Positions 51,450-62,776 of a stretch of 64,000 bases of DNA are shown here, piece by piece; the first letter of the stretch is position 1, and each line of letters starts with the position of its first letter. This DNA is from Cylicocyclus nassatus. Taxonomy: Eukaryota > Nematoda > Chromadorea > Rhabditida > Strongylidae. The notes under the pieces were generated by a model. That model had not been told where the DNA came from. It searched no databases and saw nothing but the letters and a program-made list of their open reading frames with translations. The DNA lies in the NCBI GenBank assembly GCA_958299035.1, contig CATQJL010000001.1, positions 1,984,001-2,048,000 on the forward strand, read 5' to 3'. The translations under genes and the position numbers were made by a program.

Positions 51450-54245
51450 GTGAATAAACTTGCCCATTTACATAATCTTTTGGTCACTGAAGCTCCTGAC
51501 ATTTTGTTCATTACAGAAACATGGCTCTCTTCTAAAATCAATGATGCTGAAATCGTTTCAAATTTGCCATATACAATATTCCGTCATGATAGAAACCATA
51601 AGAAAGGGGGAGGTGTATGTGTTTTGATAAAAATAACATTGTTGTGCGAAAAGGTTGACATAACCATCCCAAACAATTGTGACTTTTTGGCCATCGACCT
51701 TTATCAATGTTCCTCTTTTTCCAAATTACGAACCATTTGTACCTATCGCCCTCCGAATTCTAATGCTGACTCAGATGAAGCCCTTTTAGACTTGCTATCT
51801 GCTTCTGCTTTATGTTGCACAGACACCTTGATTGTTGGTGACTTCAACTTACCCATCAAATACTCTCAAGAGTTTCAATGCCCGAACAGCTTGAATGTTA
51901 AGAAATTTTTTGACCTCTTTGAAAGATTGCAATTGCAGCAGTTTGTGACGGAGCCGACACGTAATGATGCTATACTGGATTTGGTTTTAGCAGGTTTCCG
52001 TTCCATCTCTAACTTATTCCTTAGAGCTCCCTTTGTCACTTCCGATCATAATATGATCTATTTTCGATATGAATTCACCTCTCCAAAATGCGACCTTATA
52101 CCAAGACCAAGTTTTAATAAGATTGATTTTGCTTCATTGAAAAAAGAGCTTAATGAAGTTAACTGGGAAGAATGCTTTGATCTTTATAGCAGTTCATCGG
52201 AAGTGTACTACAGGTTTTCCTGTGTCCTATATGAGCTCTTAGGAAGATTTACCCCATTTGAGACTCGCAAAATTGGATATCTAAAATACCCGCATCATCT
52301 CCAGTCACTCCTGCTGCAAAAAGAACGGCTGTTCAAGGCATTTCGATCTGATAGTCCGCTATACAAGAAAGTCTGTTGCGATATTGCATTCCACCTCAAG
52401 AAGTTCCTTGCTAATTATGAGAGACGCTTGGCTCTGTCAAAGCACTCACGGAGTCTTTTTGCGTATATCCACAGTAAAACTCATATCAAAGAATTTGGTG
52501 CTTTGAAAGATAAATCGGATAATGTATGCCTAACTAATCAATCCAAAGCTCAAGCGTTGGGTGCTTTCTTTGCGAGCACATTTACTACGACTTCTTCTTC
52601 AACAGTATCTCTTGGGGCGCCTGTGGCGCATATATGCTCAGCTCCGATTATCATGCCTTTTACGGTAGAACGCTATCTCAAAAGTCTCAAAAATTCAACT
52701 TCTGAAACTTTTGACGGAATCCCACAGATAGTATTCAAGCGATGTGCTAAAGAACTTGCTACTCCTCTCTCCCACATCTTTAACATCTCCCTCATGTGTG
52801 GTGAGGTACCAAGTATCTGGAAGGAAGCTATTGTCACAGCCGTTCCAAAAGTCAGTAAACCTCAAGTGGTTTCTGACTTCAGACCTATTAGCATCAATCC
52901 CGTCCCATGCAAAGTTTTGGAAAAAATAATTCGTGATAAACTTTTGGAGTGGTTCGAAAGATTCAAAATTCTTCCCCCAGAGCAACACGGCTTTGTTAAT
53001 GGTGCTTCTACTGTTACCCAGTTGATCGATTCAATTCATGATTGGGTCAATGCTATCTTGTTGGGACAGAAAGTGGACGTTATCTACTTTGATCTTTCCA
53101 AAGCGTTTGATCGTATAAGTCATGCTAAATTGCTGTACAAAGTTGAGCATTATGGGGTCAGAGGCGCCTTACTTGATTGGCTCAAGTCATATCTCCAATC
53201 TAGACATATGACTGTCCGCGTTGGGAATGAACACTCTGAGCGTTTTCCTTGCATTAGTGGGCTTCCTCAGGGAGGTGTTCTGTCTCCCCTTCTATTTACG
53301 GTCTATACTGCTGAATTACCCCAGCTGTTAAAAACTCACCCCGGAATTCATGTACTAATGTATGCAGACGACATAAAAATATACGGAATGTACAGCAATG
53401 AAAATCGCTATGAGATCCAAGAAGCTTTACAACATTCTATTGATCTCATGATTGCCTGGTGTACAAAGTGGGATATTTCTGTTAACATTGCTAAAAGTTC
53501 CGTTTTTCACATCGGTGGCGAAGAACAAGTGCATTATCAGCACAATGGAATAGCACTGATTAACAAAACATTCGTCAAAGATCTGGGAGTTCTGATAGAT
53601 TCGAGATTGAAACCGGATCTACAGATCGCCTCCGTCACCTCCCGTGCTTTTTCCATCTTATACACAATCTTCAGAAACATTAAATCAACTGATCAAAAAA
53701 TTTTGTTGAGACTTTATAAAGCCCTTGTTATTCCTGTTCTCGAATATGCGACTTAAGTTTGGAGCCCCTCCCTGAGGAAGCACAAGCAGGCATTGGAGAA
53801 GGTTCAAAAAGTGTTCACAAAACTGCTTTTCTACCGCTGTTTTCCTAATCCAGCTTACCCCCGATTACTTCCTAGTTATGAAGAGAGGTTGAAAATTCTT
53901 GATCTTGAAAGCATCACATATCGGAGAGTTGTTCATGATATCATATTAGCTTTCAGGATTTTTAGGGGTGAAACCAGGTTGAGGCCTTCCAAGTACTGGG
54001 TTTTCAGACCTAGCCATGGAAGGACTAATGCATTCTCTGTTTATTTCCGTCACTTTGGTGGGCGACAACGATTTCGTTCCTTATTTGAGCAGGAGTTTTT
54101 TGTTCGCACATCAAAAATGTTACAAGAATTACCACACGAACTTTTGGCATGCAGTGATAGTTCCTCTTTCAAAAGAGAGCTTAAAAAAAGAAGATTGAAT
54201 GACTTTTTTGCAGGTTCAACGTACCTTACTTCCCTTCTTTTATGA
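51450..54245 (+). pseudogene. CR1-like retrotransposon ORF2 (APE endonuclease plus reverse transcriptase) with one in-frame stop
   Basis: Seen: the reading starts N..SRSLVNKLAHLHNL, with endonuclease motifs ITETW (about residue 27), TYRPPN and SDHNMIYF (about 198). RT motifs DFRPISI, QHGF, FDLSKAFDR (about 547), GLPQGGVLSPLLF and YADDIKIY (YADD about 638) follow. At 53754-53756 a TAA follows VLEYAT; the frame then continues VWSPSLRKHKQALEKVQKVF to the true end at 54243. Otherwise it is open for over 900 codons. Known: this architecture is target-primed retrotransposition by a non-LTR element. The frame is open upstream of 51450 without an ATG (about 51391 onwards), so translation may start by reinitiation or frameshift. 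One C-to-T change (CAA to TAA) is the simplest cause of the stop. Confidence 0.9.
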
Positions 54246-54985
54246 CTGCGCGGTTACAACCAGACATGTGCAATGAGCATGATTGGGTTACGAATATGCA
54301 CTGACTAGCAGCCAATTTATAACTTTGCATATGTTGAACTCAACTGCTTTAGAGCCTTTTACTAACACTGTTCTCTTCATCATGTGGTTCAAGCCTGGTC
54401 ACATCTATATTTTAACCTGTTTCGCACAGCTTGCTTGCTTTGATTGCTTGAAGATCATATTATGCTTATTCTTGCTTTGGAGTTGGGCTCTCCTCGGCAA
54501 ACTGGTTGAACTATAAATTCCGGTTTGTTTCTTGAAATCTTTTGAGATCGTGGCTAGCAAACGAAGGGGCATGGGTACCATCTCCTTAGATAACAATTTG
54601 TTTAGATTCATTCGTTGTGCAGTACTTGACGATATTGTTTTGCACATATGGCAAGGCTCATGGAGTTTTGGGCTCTCCCCGGCAGGCCGGTGGGTATGTA
54701 CCCGCCGTCGTTTGCTTGTTTGAATACCTTAAAATCGTTTGCTGGCTAACGCGGGGGCATGGGTTCCATCTCTGTGGATATAACTCATCATTGACATTCG
54801 TAATATCCAGCAGTCTTCTTGCAAGCTAAATCGTTATTCTTTAGTTTTATGAAGTCTGGGCCTGAAGCATATGATGTTCTGTTATTATTCGTGCTTTGTG
54901 TAAAACTAACAATTACACTGTTTGTTTCTGTTTTTTTTGTGGTACGCCTTGAGCGTATTTAATGAAAATGAAATGAAATGTAGTA

Positions 54986-55243
54986 GGAGCTATAATACCA
55001 GCTGCTCAGATTTTTACTGCAAGTTTCAGATTTTTATAACCCTACAAAAAATTCGAATTTTGATTAATTTTTTTCTACCGCTGCCATCTATGCAACAAAT
55101 GAACATTAGTAAGCAGCTGATGTTAGTATAAAAAACACGACTTACTCTTTCATACAAAAATTAAAGCAGTCAAGTCGGCTGGACAGATCAGAAGTTATGA
55201 ATTTTTGAATTTGGTGCGAAAGAACCTTCGGGACGATCTAATA
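54986..55243. repeat. Right part of the foldback MITE seen at 49804-50249
   Basis: CAGATTTTTACTG, CTACCGCTGCCATCTATGCAA and TCAAGTCGGCTGGA blocks match the earlier copy in order. It ends GGACGATCTAA followed by TA, giving a probable TTAGATCGTCC terminus. Non-coding. Confidence 0.65.
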
Positions 55244-55872
55244 CAGGGTGTCCCAAAAAGATGTACACACTGTTTGATCCTTAATAACTCTCCTGCTTTC
55301 ATGTCTTTTGCCGAGCTTGAGGCGCCTTTCTGTAGACAGAGGTTCAACTTAGATTAGCAGTGTGGAGCAAATCATCAATCACTCTGCGGTTTTCTGCCGG
55401 TTTTTGTCTCAGAGAGGAAACCAAACAAGCCAAACACTCTTGTACTGAACTAGTCGAAGTCGTTGACTTAAATATGAAGTTTGCACTTCAGTATCGTGCT
55501 TTTATCATAAATTATTTCGGATTTAGGGTAACAACTGTTTCTCCAGTGTTCGGTCAGAAATGTGAATACGCCATCAAAAAGCTCAAAAAACTCATGAAAA
55601 CTCATGTAGTGAAATCAGCACTCTTGAAAACCCTGCCACACAAATTTTCAGATTTTTTTGAAAACTTCGTCAAAAAGCTATTCCACAGTGACGCTGTATG
55701 CTGGTTCATACCGTAATCCTACAGCAATGAAGAGCGGTGAGTGATTCGCTCCATACTGTAAATCTGACTTGGACCTCTCTCTACAGAATGGTACTTCAAG
55801 CTTGGCAAAAGACATGAAAGAAAGAGCGTTATTAACGATCAAACAGCGTGCACATCTTTTTGAGACACTCTG
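55244..55872. mobile_element. CAGGGTGTCCC-type palindromic MITE
   Basis: Left CAGGGTGTCCCAAAAAGATG and right CATCTTTTTGAGACACTCTG, with TA on both sides. The arms mirror each other (GTTTGATCCTTAATAACTCT and AGAGCGTTATTAACGATCAA). 629 bp. A separate right-arm fragment of a related copy follows at 55880-55985. Confidence 0.8.
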
Positions 55873-56274
55873 TATAATTCTAAGTTGAACCTCGCTTTAC
55901 AAAATGGTACCTAAAGTTCGCCGTGAGGCATTAAAGCAAGAGACTTTTTAAAGCAGTGCATACCTACTTTTGAGACACCCTTATTGAGTACCCAAAAATA
56001 TCCTTTCTTCGCTTTGTTATTGTTATGTTGACTGATTAAGGGTTTCTGTCCTCATTTTGACGCCAAAGGAAACTTCGAAAATTTTGCCAAGTCATGGGGC
56101 TTGTTTAGAAAAACACTCCGGACCAACGCATGCCGGGCCTTGTTGTCCTTATGGCAACCGAATCAATTTGGCATTTGTTCTTTTGCAAAAAGTTTCTTCC
56201 ATGCGGCGGGCGTTACCGATCTTACATAAAAGGCTTTGATGAGTAGTTGTTCACAATTCATATGTGATCGTCAG

Positions 56275-57293
56275 CGTTGTGCGTTGGATTTAAAAAGCAA
56301 TCAATATGCGAGAACGAGTAAGGCATACAGACAAAGAACCAGTGCAAGCCTCTGCGAAGCAGGTGACGCTTTGGTAATATATAAGTCACATACTTCAATA
56401 GACAACAGAACTTCTTGCTATGACATAGAGGATGCCTCGAAGAGGTTCACTTTGCGAATTCTCATAATGCTCATGATATGAAATGAAGTAGTTTCGAGAA
56501 GTTCAAAGTACAAATTCTCATAATGCTTAACATTTGAAAACCCAGTAAGATTTCCAAGAGCATAAATTCCCCATCTCGCTGTGCTTAAAAATAGCGCACG
56601 CATCACAAAAACATCCTCTCAAATGCTCTTCCTAAACTGTTTCGGTTTTTGCGCTCATCCCCCAGCAAAAGCACAAGTATGTGCACGGAAAACGCACACG
56701 ATCTAAGTCTTTCAGATATTCATTGCAGGAAAACGAGCCGATGTAAGAGCCATAATAACATAAGTATGGTGGAGGTATTCAAGCACTCAGAGCTCGTAGT
56801 AATTCCCGATGATGGTCGCAACTTTCGAAACATCGCAACCCAGTACGTGTCGTTTCTGCAGCGTCCGGCGGCTATCTCTTAGCACGGCCGCTGAGTGAAA
56901 TTGATGGACGTTGTGACTGTAGGACGTGCTCTCCTTGTTCTAGTACGAGCACGTCATTGGAAACGCAGGAAGGCGCAACCGACTACGGGTCGAGTACGCC
57001 GAGTTTCGTCTTATGCGCAAGGTAGGCGCACGTCACTAGGTTTGTTTGTTTTTCTCACGGAAACCGAATACTTCCATAAAATTAAAAAGCCAGATGCAGG
57101 AATACGTATGTGATTCCGCAGTGTTTTCTCTCCTTGAATTCAGTCTTAAGAATAGTCAAGGTACAGCGCTGATGATGACCCAGCCAAGTATTTCTTGAAA
57201 CCTGATATATCAGAGGTTGCTGAGGTCATTGAGGCTAGCTCAATGCCAGAAAGCTTCATAGCAGACCTAAAAATATTCTTCCGCTGTTCATAA
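56275..57293 (+). CDS. Unidentified gene, last four exons
   Basis: Exons 56275-56444, 56666-56814, 56862-57021 and 57161-57293 (stop TAA) join in phase to 612 bp, 203 codons plus stop. Introns of 221, 47 and 139 bp end in CCCCCAG, TTCTGCAG and GTCAAG. The donors are GTTCAC, GTCGCA and GTAGGC, the first two weak. The reading is Ser/Thr- and charge-rich without membrane segments: CALDLKSNQYARTSKAYRQR, then SEIDGRCDCRTCSPCSSTST, ending in the acidic DDDPAKYFLKPDISEVAEVI. A cytoplasmic tail or linker is possible, but no family is recognised. The phase agreement at all three junctions is the main support. Upstream exons are not located and may lie beyond the CR1 and MITE insertions. An AATAAA lies at 57465-57470. 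The order of exons is firmer than the exact donor of the second. Confidence 0.5.
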
Positions 57294-57559
57294 AAAACAT
57301 TCGGCATTAACTGTTTTCTGCCCTTGTTTGCCCAAGGATAATTTTGGTCTTACTCAATGCATGCTGATCGGTTTCCAGTTCACACTTTAAATCATCTCTT
57401 TGGCAAATTTCCAAGTCGTGGATCGCAAATATGCTGTCAAGGCGAATCGATTTTGGAATTTTGAAATAAACTCGGGCTACTTTGAAATTCCAGAAATTTT
57501 GTTCATAGTTGAATTTAACTTATTTTCTCACACATGCCAGTTTAAAGTTTGCTTCAGTT
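57294..57559. other. Probable 3' UTR and intergenic sequence
   Basis: It lies between the stop of the + strand gene and Helitron-derived sequence and contains AATAAA at 57465-57470. Nothing else recognised. Confidence 0.35.
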
Positions 57560-57906
57560 TTCAGAATTATCGATTACTTTTATTGATTTTATCGATTTTT
57601 TGCAAAGTTTGAGCTACAGGGCTGGGAATTGGCACAGGGGGTAATCGAGCATGCTGATTGTGCAATAGCAGTTTTTGGCATTACCTATTACTTTTATTGT
57701 TTTTATCGATTTTTTCAAAATTTGAGCTGAAGGGCTGGGAGTTGGCACGGGGTGGGGGGTAAGTGGGCATGCTGATTTCGAAAACAGCACAGGGACTGGG
57801 AAAGGAAGTGTAGAAGTAGGCACAGGGAAAGGCTGTACAGGGGTAGGGATGGGACCTTTATTACACTGTCTTGACAGGGCCGAGCGGAGCCGGGTAAGCA
57901 AGCTAG
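57560..57906 (+). mobile_element. Helitron, 5'-truncated
   Basis: The body motifs CGATTTTATCGATTTTTTGC, GAGCTACAGGGCTGGGA and GGTAATCGAGCATGCTGATT occur twice in tandem. The 3' end is CGAGCGGAGCCGGGTAAGCA then AGCTAG before T. The TCTTATATATAA 5' terminus is absent. Confidence 0.75.
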
Positions 57907-59003
57907 TTTCGTAAAAATCCACGCTACGGATGTTTAATTATTCATTCATAAATTTGCGAAAACTCTTAACCCTGAATTTTGGTCTTTTCTTGAAATAGGA
58001 AATTTCGAAAACCTCTATATCCGAATTTTGATCTTTGTTAAGCATTATCGGTGCTGAACGTTGACTTTGCAACAAATAAATTTTAATACTGAAAAGAACA
58101 ACCTCGAAAACTCCTAAATTCGAAATTTGGTCTTGATTGGAGCAACACTTATGAATTTCAATTTTTGAAGTTTCTTTAAAATTCCGCTTTCAGCATCTGG
58201 AGCGACACTGGATGAGGGTGGGGGGGGGGGCTTGCGATGTCTTGATCTCATGAGGAGCTCGTAATTGTAGCGAGCCCGGATGTGCCTGGCAGGCACATCT
58301 AGGTGCGAGAATATGGCTCGGGTAAGAAACTTCCCGCACCCCAACAGCTCATCAACACAATTGGCTAGGCAGCAATTTATTCTTCTAGGCCGTTATTGCT
58401 ATGTTTTGCTTTCAAATCAAAAACATATGAGTTCGTTTTTACTATCATACATCCCAAAATCCTACACAGCCAGATTTTTTTTGCTTTTTGTGCGGTTTTG
58501 GCTTAGTTACATAAGTCGCAGGTCAGCCTCTCACCATTATTTTGCCAGCCTTGGTCGCAATTGCTTGTTGCATGCTATTCTTATTATTTTATTGTTCTGC
58601 TCTTCATTGGTTCTGCGTCAAATGTTTTTTCTACCTGAGAGGGAAGGAAATCATTTGGTGTGTAGCTATTAAAATAGCAATCGCACTTTTCAAACTGTTA
58701 TTGTTTTGTTTTGTTTTTGTTTCAACTGTTTTGTTAGTTCTGTGATATTTTAAAATTTCAGAATTTCCATGTTTTGCATGCCATTGTCATGTCGAAGGTT
58801 CTTGGATATTTTGAAGTATTTTGAACACATGTTGTCTGTACCCAGGTGTTTTGTCTAATCCGCAAAAAAAAACTGTTTTACGTGGAACTTTTGCGCGTGG
58901 CGTCCTAGCTCACTAATCTGCGACGATGACGCTGCGCTACGTGTAAAGGTGCTCTAGCAGATAACTCATTGAGAAAAGTGTATTATCGTATCAGAGCAAA
59001 ATA
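57907..59003. other. Intergenic, no gene recognised
   Basis: A 58280-58672 open frame has no family resemblance and lies in T-rich sequence. G-run at 58218-58230. No repeat termini were found. Confidence 0.3.
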
Positions 59004-59652
59004 CAGGGTGTCCCAAAAGTAAGTACACACTTTTCAATCGTCAATATTTCTCTTCCCAGTGGGTCTTTTTTGCCAGTCACGCACCATTCTGTAGAGGAGG
59101 CTTCAACTTAGATTCACAGTATCCATCCACTCACCAATCGCCCTTCGTTACTGTAGGATTGCGGTAAGAACTTCCATGTGGAACCATTGTGAAATATGCC
59201 ATATAACAAAATTCTTTTCAAAAAATCTGGAAAATCGTGTACTAGGTTTTCGCGCACGCTGATTCCACTACACAACTTTTTACGAGTATTTTCAGCTTTT
59301 TGACGGTGTAATCACATTTCTGACGAATACCGAGAATTCGGTCTTTGGAAAGAAGCATCACAGTGAAGTGGAAGTTTTATATTCAAAATCTGCGGCTTCC
59401 ATTACCATAGAGTAAGAGTTTTTGGCGTGTTTGGTTTTGTTCCCAGGCGATGGCTTCCAATGTAACCCAAAATCCTTGTCGAACTTCCTACAGTAGTCCT
59501 ACAGTAATGAAGAGCGACCGATGATTCGATCGATATTGCAACTCTAGGTTGAAGTCTCCTCTACAGAATGGTACTTGAATGGCGGAAAAAGACACAATGG
59601 GAAGAGAGGTATTAACGATTTAAAAATGTGTACTTACTTTTGGGACACCCTG
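59004..59652. mobile_element. CAGGGTGTCCC-type palindromic MITE
   Basis: Left CAGGGTGTCCCAAAAGTAAG and right CTTACTTTTGGGACACCCTG are perfect inverted ends with TA on both sides. The arms are complementary through TTACTGTAGGATTG and GTCCTACAGTAATGAA. 649 bp, non-coding. It sits just downstream of the 3' end of the - strand gene. Confidence 0.85.
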
Positions 59653-59809
59653 TATACATCGCAACAACAACTATCTTTATGACCATCTGAAATTATGAAC
59701 AAGGCAAGATGAGGGTGGAGGGCAGAGTTTCAGTATAATACTCATGTTCTGCACCCTGCTGCTCGCAAAGTCTGACAGCAACCGTTATAGGAGTCTTGAA
59801 GTGACATTG

Positions 59810-62776
59810 CTAGTGGCTGGCAGGCAGCCTGTAAAATAACATTATCGATATGCAAGGCATGGTTGTAGAAGAAACCTTATACCTGTCTAGAAAATCCACC
59901 AAAAGTGGTGGTACTATTAAGGTAGATTTTCACATAATCACTGCACCAATATGGATCAGGCAAAGAGCAGGGATCTCAAACAGAGTAGCATTACTCAGGA
60001 TATGACTAGGATTGAAACACGGAGTTTTGCTCACCCGTGTTCGGATCTCTGAATAATGTGGATGCAACCATCTGACTGCCATCGTACTGCATTACTGTTA
60101 CTCCACTACCTCCACTGCCCTGTACACCGACGTTTTGTGTCGCTGTTCTGTTGCCAAATAAGCAACATTGCAGCTCATTTTCTTTTGCATTACCAATCAA
60201 TAAGTTTGCTACAGAAAAATTTGAGCAATTTACCTGTATGGATAATACATCGCTTGATTGGAACTTTCAGCGTTTGAGGAGCTAGCCATAGAATCAAAGT
60301 ATAAGGTGTTCCTAGAAGGATCACGCAACCTTGTTGTCTTCAAGTCCGCGACGCTTTGATATGGAGCAGTTCTTGTTTGAGAACCGACAGTTTGCAATGC
60401 TGGAGGAACCTAGATAGTAAAAAGTTCAAGAATTAAGTGGAAACCTTGAGATGAGAGCAGATAGCAGTACCTGAGTAGATCTTGAAATGAAAATAGCACA
60501 ATCACGCTGTAATAAAGAAACACCTGCTTTTTCTACTACTCATTCTCTCTAATAGTAAGATAATAAACAATTTTGCACTTACAAGAACAGAATGTTCCAT
60601 AAACTGATTTCTGTTGAGTGAACCAATGCTTTTAAGTCTCTCATAAGCACTTCACAGTTCAATACTTACGAATTTCCAATACTTGCATAGTTTGACCCGA
60701 AACGTTAATGTTAACATCTGGTCGCTCACGAGAATGATCGAACATGTGGAAAGAGGCCGTGGAAATATGGATGATAACTGAAGCCCAATTCGAAGCAGAA
60801 TGCTGCGCAACAGATCATGTTGATGGAACATGACCGAGAACGAACGCCAAATCAAATGCATAGCAGTGTGAATGAAAAGTAATGAGGTAATTGGAAAGTA
60901 TGTAAATGCAATGTTCTCAAAAAAAAAACATCGATTATTCCTGCTTGCGCAGTCGTTAGTGCGCTATCTCTTTTAGCCGAATTCTTTCGAAATAATTGTC
61001 ATTTATTTCAATCTAGACTGTAAGAACGCTTACCACTCTGGCTAAGTTTTGATAGGTGACACTTTGTTCTTGCGGCTCACAATAATTCTCTCTTATTTGC
61101 CTTTCGTAAACTTAACCAATTTTAGCGTTAAAAAAATCGGAGAAACGGTCAAAAGGGACGACTCCTGCTGTCGCCAATTCAAAACTCCAATTTAGTGCTA
61201 TGCGAGTCTTCAAATAGTAATAGATAAAGTGCATTGGCTTACTATCCGTCCGAACTTGGTGGCTTTCGCTAGAAAACGGACCGAAATATCTACGAATATC
61301 CTTTATTGCAAATTTGTTGGTTTTTCACTTTCAAAGTTGCTGTTTTGAATTCATTCCAAGGTAGCAAGATGAGCAACTCATGCAACCATCTAATACACCT
61401 CCTTATAAAGTTTAAATACTTTTAGAATGTTATAGAACGCCTATTATTTGCTATTTGGTCTCCATCTGGCAATAAGAATCGCACCTGATTTATGGCATTC
61501 ACAAATCGTGTTCATAGATATAGGATCCAATTGAAAGCACTCGGAAAACGCTTGACGCTGTAAGGTGTGGAACAGCTTAGCATTTGACAAAAACATGAGT
61601 ATCTGAGTCTAAAGCTTGGCAGTATGTCTTGGTTTATGTTGTTTTTCTCTAACCATCAATTGAGCTATTCTCTAGATGATTGAAGATGAACCTACGAAAA
61701 TTCAAGCTAAGCCGACATTGAAAGGAAAATCAACGCTAAGTTGAAGTTCACTAGCTATAAATCCCTTTGACGTGGCTGCTAATCGCCAACTCTCGCTAGT
61801 TGCGTAAATTGAAGTTGGATACTCTGCTTAATAAATTTATATACAGCGGTAGACAATTTTCTAAGGGATTAGCTTCAAATATGAACATAATGGATTTAGT
61901 AATTTGTAAAATTCTATTTCGAATCAAGCCATCTCACAGATCCTGAAATTTGTTTTTACCTGTGTGTAACTCGGCGGTGTCGTTGTTTGTCCACGTTGAA
62001 TTTGTGGGCCAGATCGAACGGGAGTGTCTGAAATATCTTGTAAACTTGGAAAGCCGAGATTTACTGCTTGCAAATGCGCCAGTAGAATCTCCTCATTTAG
62101 CATCTTAGGGGAAAACCAGCGTCCTACCCGAATAAGCGTATCCGTAGATGTTATCGGGATATTGTTGAGCCGAGCTAGGGCGATTATATGTCGTCTGAAC
62201 AACTCGGATTTTACAAGCGGGAAGATTTTGCTTCAATTTCTGTGTAAATTATGCTTCACCCACCTGTTGGATTCTTTGATAGTTTATAGAATTCTGCTGA
62301 TCATTGCTTAGAAGGGCATCGTTCATAAGAAATGTGCTCGGAGCATTACCAACTGAATCAGGGAACTAATCCGACAAAATAAAAGTTAAAAAATGCTACA
62401 ATTTTTGAACAGACCGCCGGAACTGTGTGCGTAGGCGGTTTCAGCCTTTACGTAATTTTGAGAATAACCAGAGGACAAGCTGTCATTCAAAAAGGCGTAG
62501 TTGGGATTCACTATAAGACGTGCAGGATTCTCATCGGATGGCGAGGAGCGATAGTCGTAGCCATAGATATTATCCGTTGCAACGTAACTTTGAAAATTTT
62601 TGAGAAGTTTGAATGCTTACTGTTTTAAGCAACTCACTCACCCTGACTGCCTCTTTGCTATGAACTCGTTCGAAGCATAGAAGAACGCTGAAAAAATTCT
62701 CTCAAAAAAAACGAGATCAGGAAGATTTCAGCTAACATTTACAGGGCACTTGTACGCTGAAACGCATCTTTGACCT
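59810..62776 (-). CDS. Unidentified multi-exon gene encoding a polar, tyrosine-rich protein
   Basis: Candidate exons on the - strand, 5' to 3': 62776-62743, 62687-62642, 62587-62415, 62352-62264, 62194-61960, 60802-60670, 60409-60234, 60147-60035, 59913-59883, 59828-59810 (stop TAG). The first five junctions agree in phase: RSKMRFSVQVP, FFYASNEFIAKRQSG, YVATDNIYGYDYRSSPSDEN, GNAPSTFLMNDALLSNDQQN, TTYNRPSSAQQYPDNIYGYA. The later ones read HSASNWASVIHISTASFHMF, VPPALQTVGSQTRTAPYQSV, TATQNVGVQGSGGSGVTVMQ and a short C-terminus ending RLPASH. Two flaws remain: 62194-61960 needs a one-base shift near 62100 to reach its second half (LQDISDTPVRSGPQIQ), and the phase between 60670 and 60409 is unresolved. 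No membrane segment or catalytic motif was seen. An NPNY motif and repeated NIYGYxY suggest a cytoplasmic or low-complexity region. Upstream exons probably lie beyond 62776. Confidence 0.5.

Larger units (their letters stand above)
50486..54985 (+). mobile_element. Near-complete CR1-type non-LTR retrotransposon
   Basis: It comprises a leader, ORF1, ORF2, and a 3' UTR of about 740 bp with an internal duplicated segment (GGGCTCTCC.CGGCA and GGGCATGGGT.CCATCTC twice, near 54490-54770). The end is an AATGAAAATGAAATGAAATG tail at about 54960-54980. Simple-repeat tails are typical of CR1/L2-like elements. No clear target duplication, and the flanks belong to different MITEs. Confidence 0.8.

Noticed and set aside
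58280..58672. 130-codon open frame with hydrophobic stretches
   Set aside because: T-rich DNA gives Phe/Leu-rich readings by chance; no splice context or homologue recognised.
60471..60506. 36-bp candidate exon reading RDCAIFISRSTQ in the - strand gene
   Set aside because: Good splice sites, but its phase does not follow from the exon ending at 60670, so it was left out of the model.
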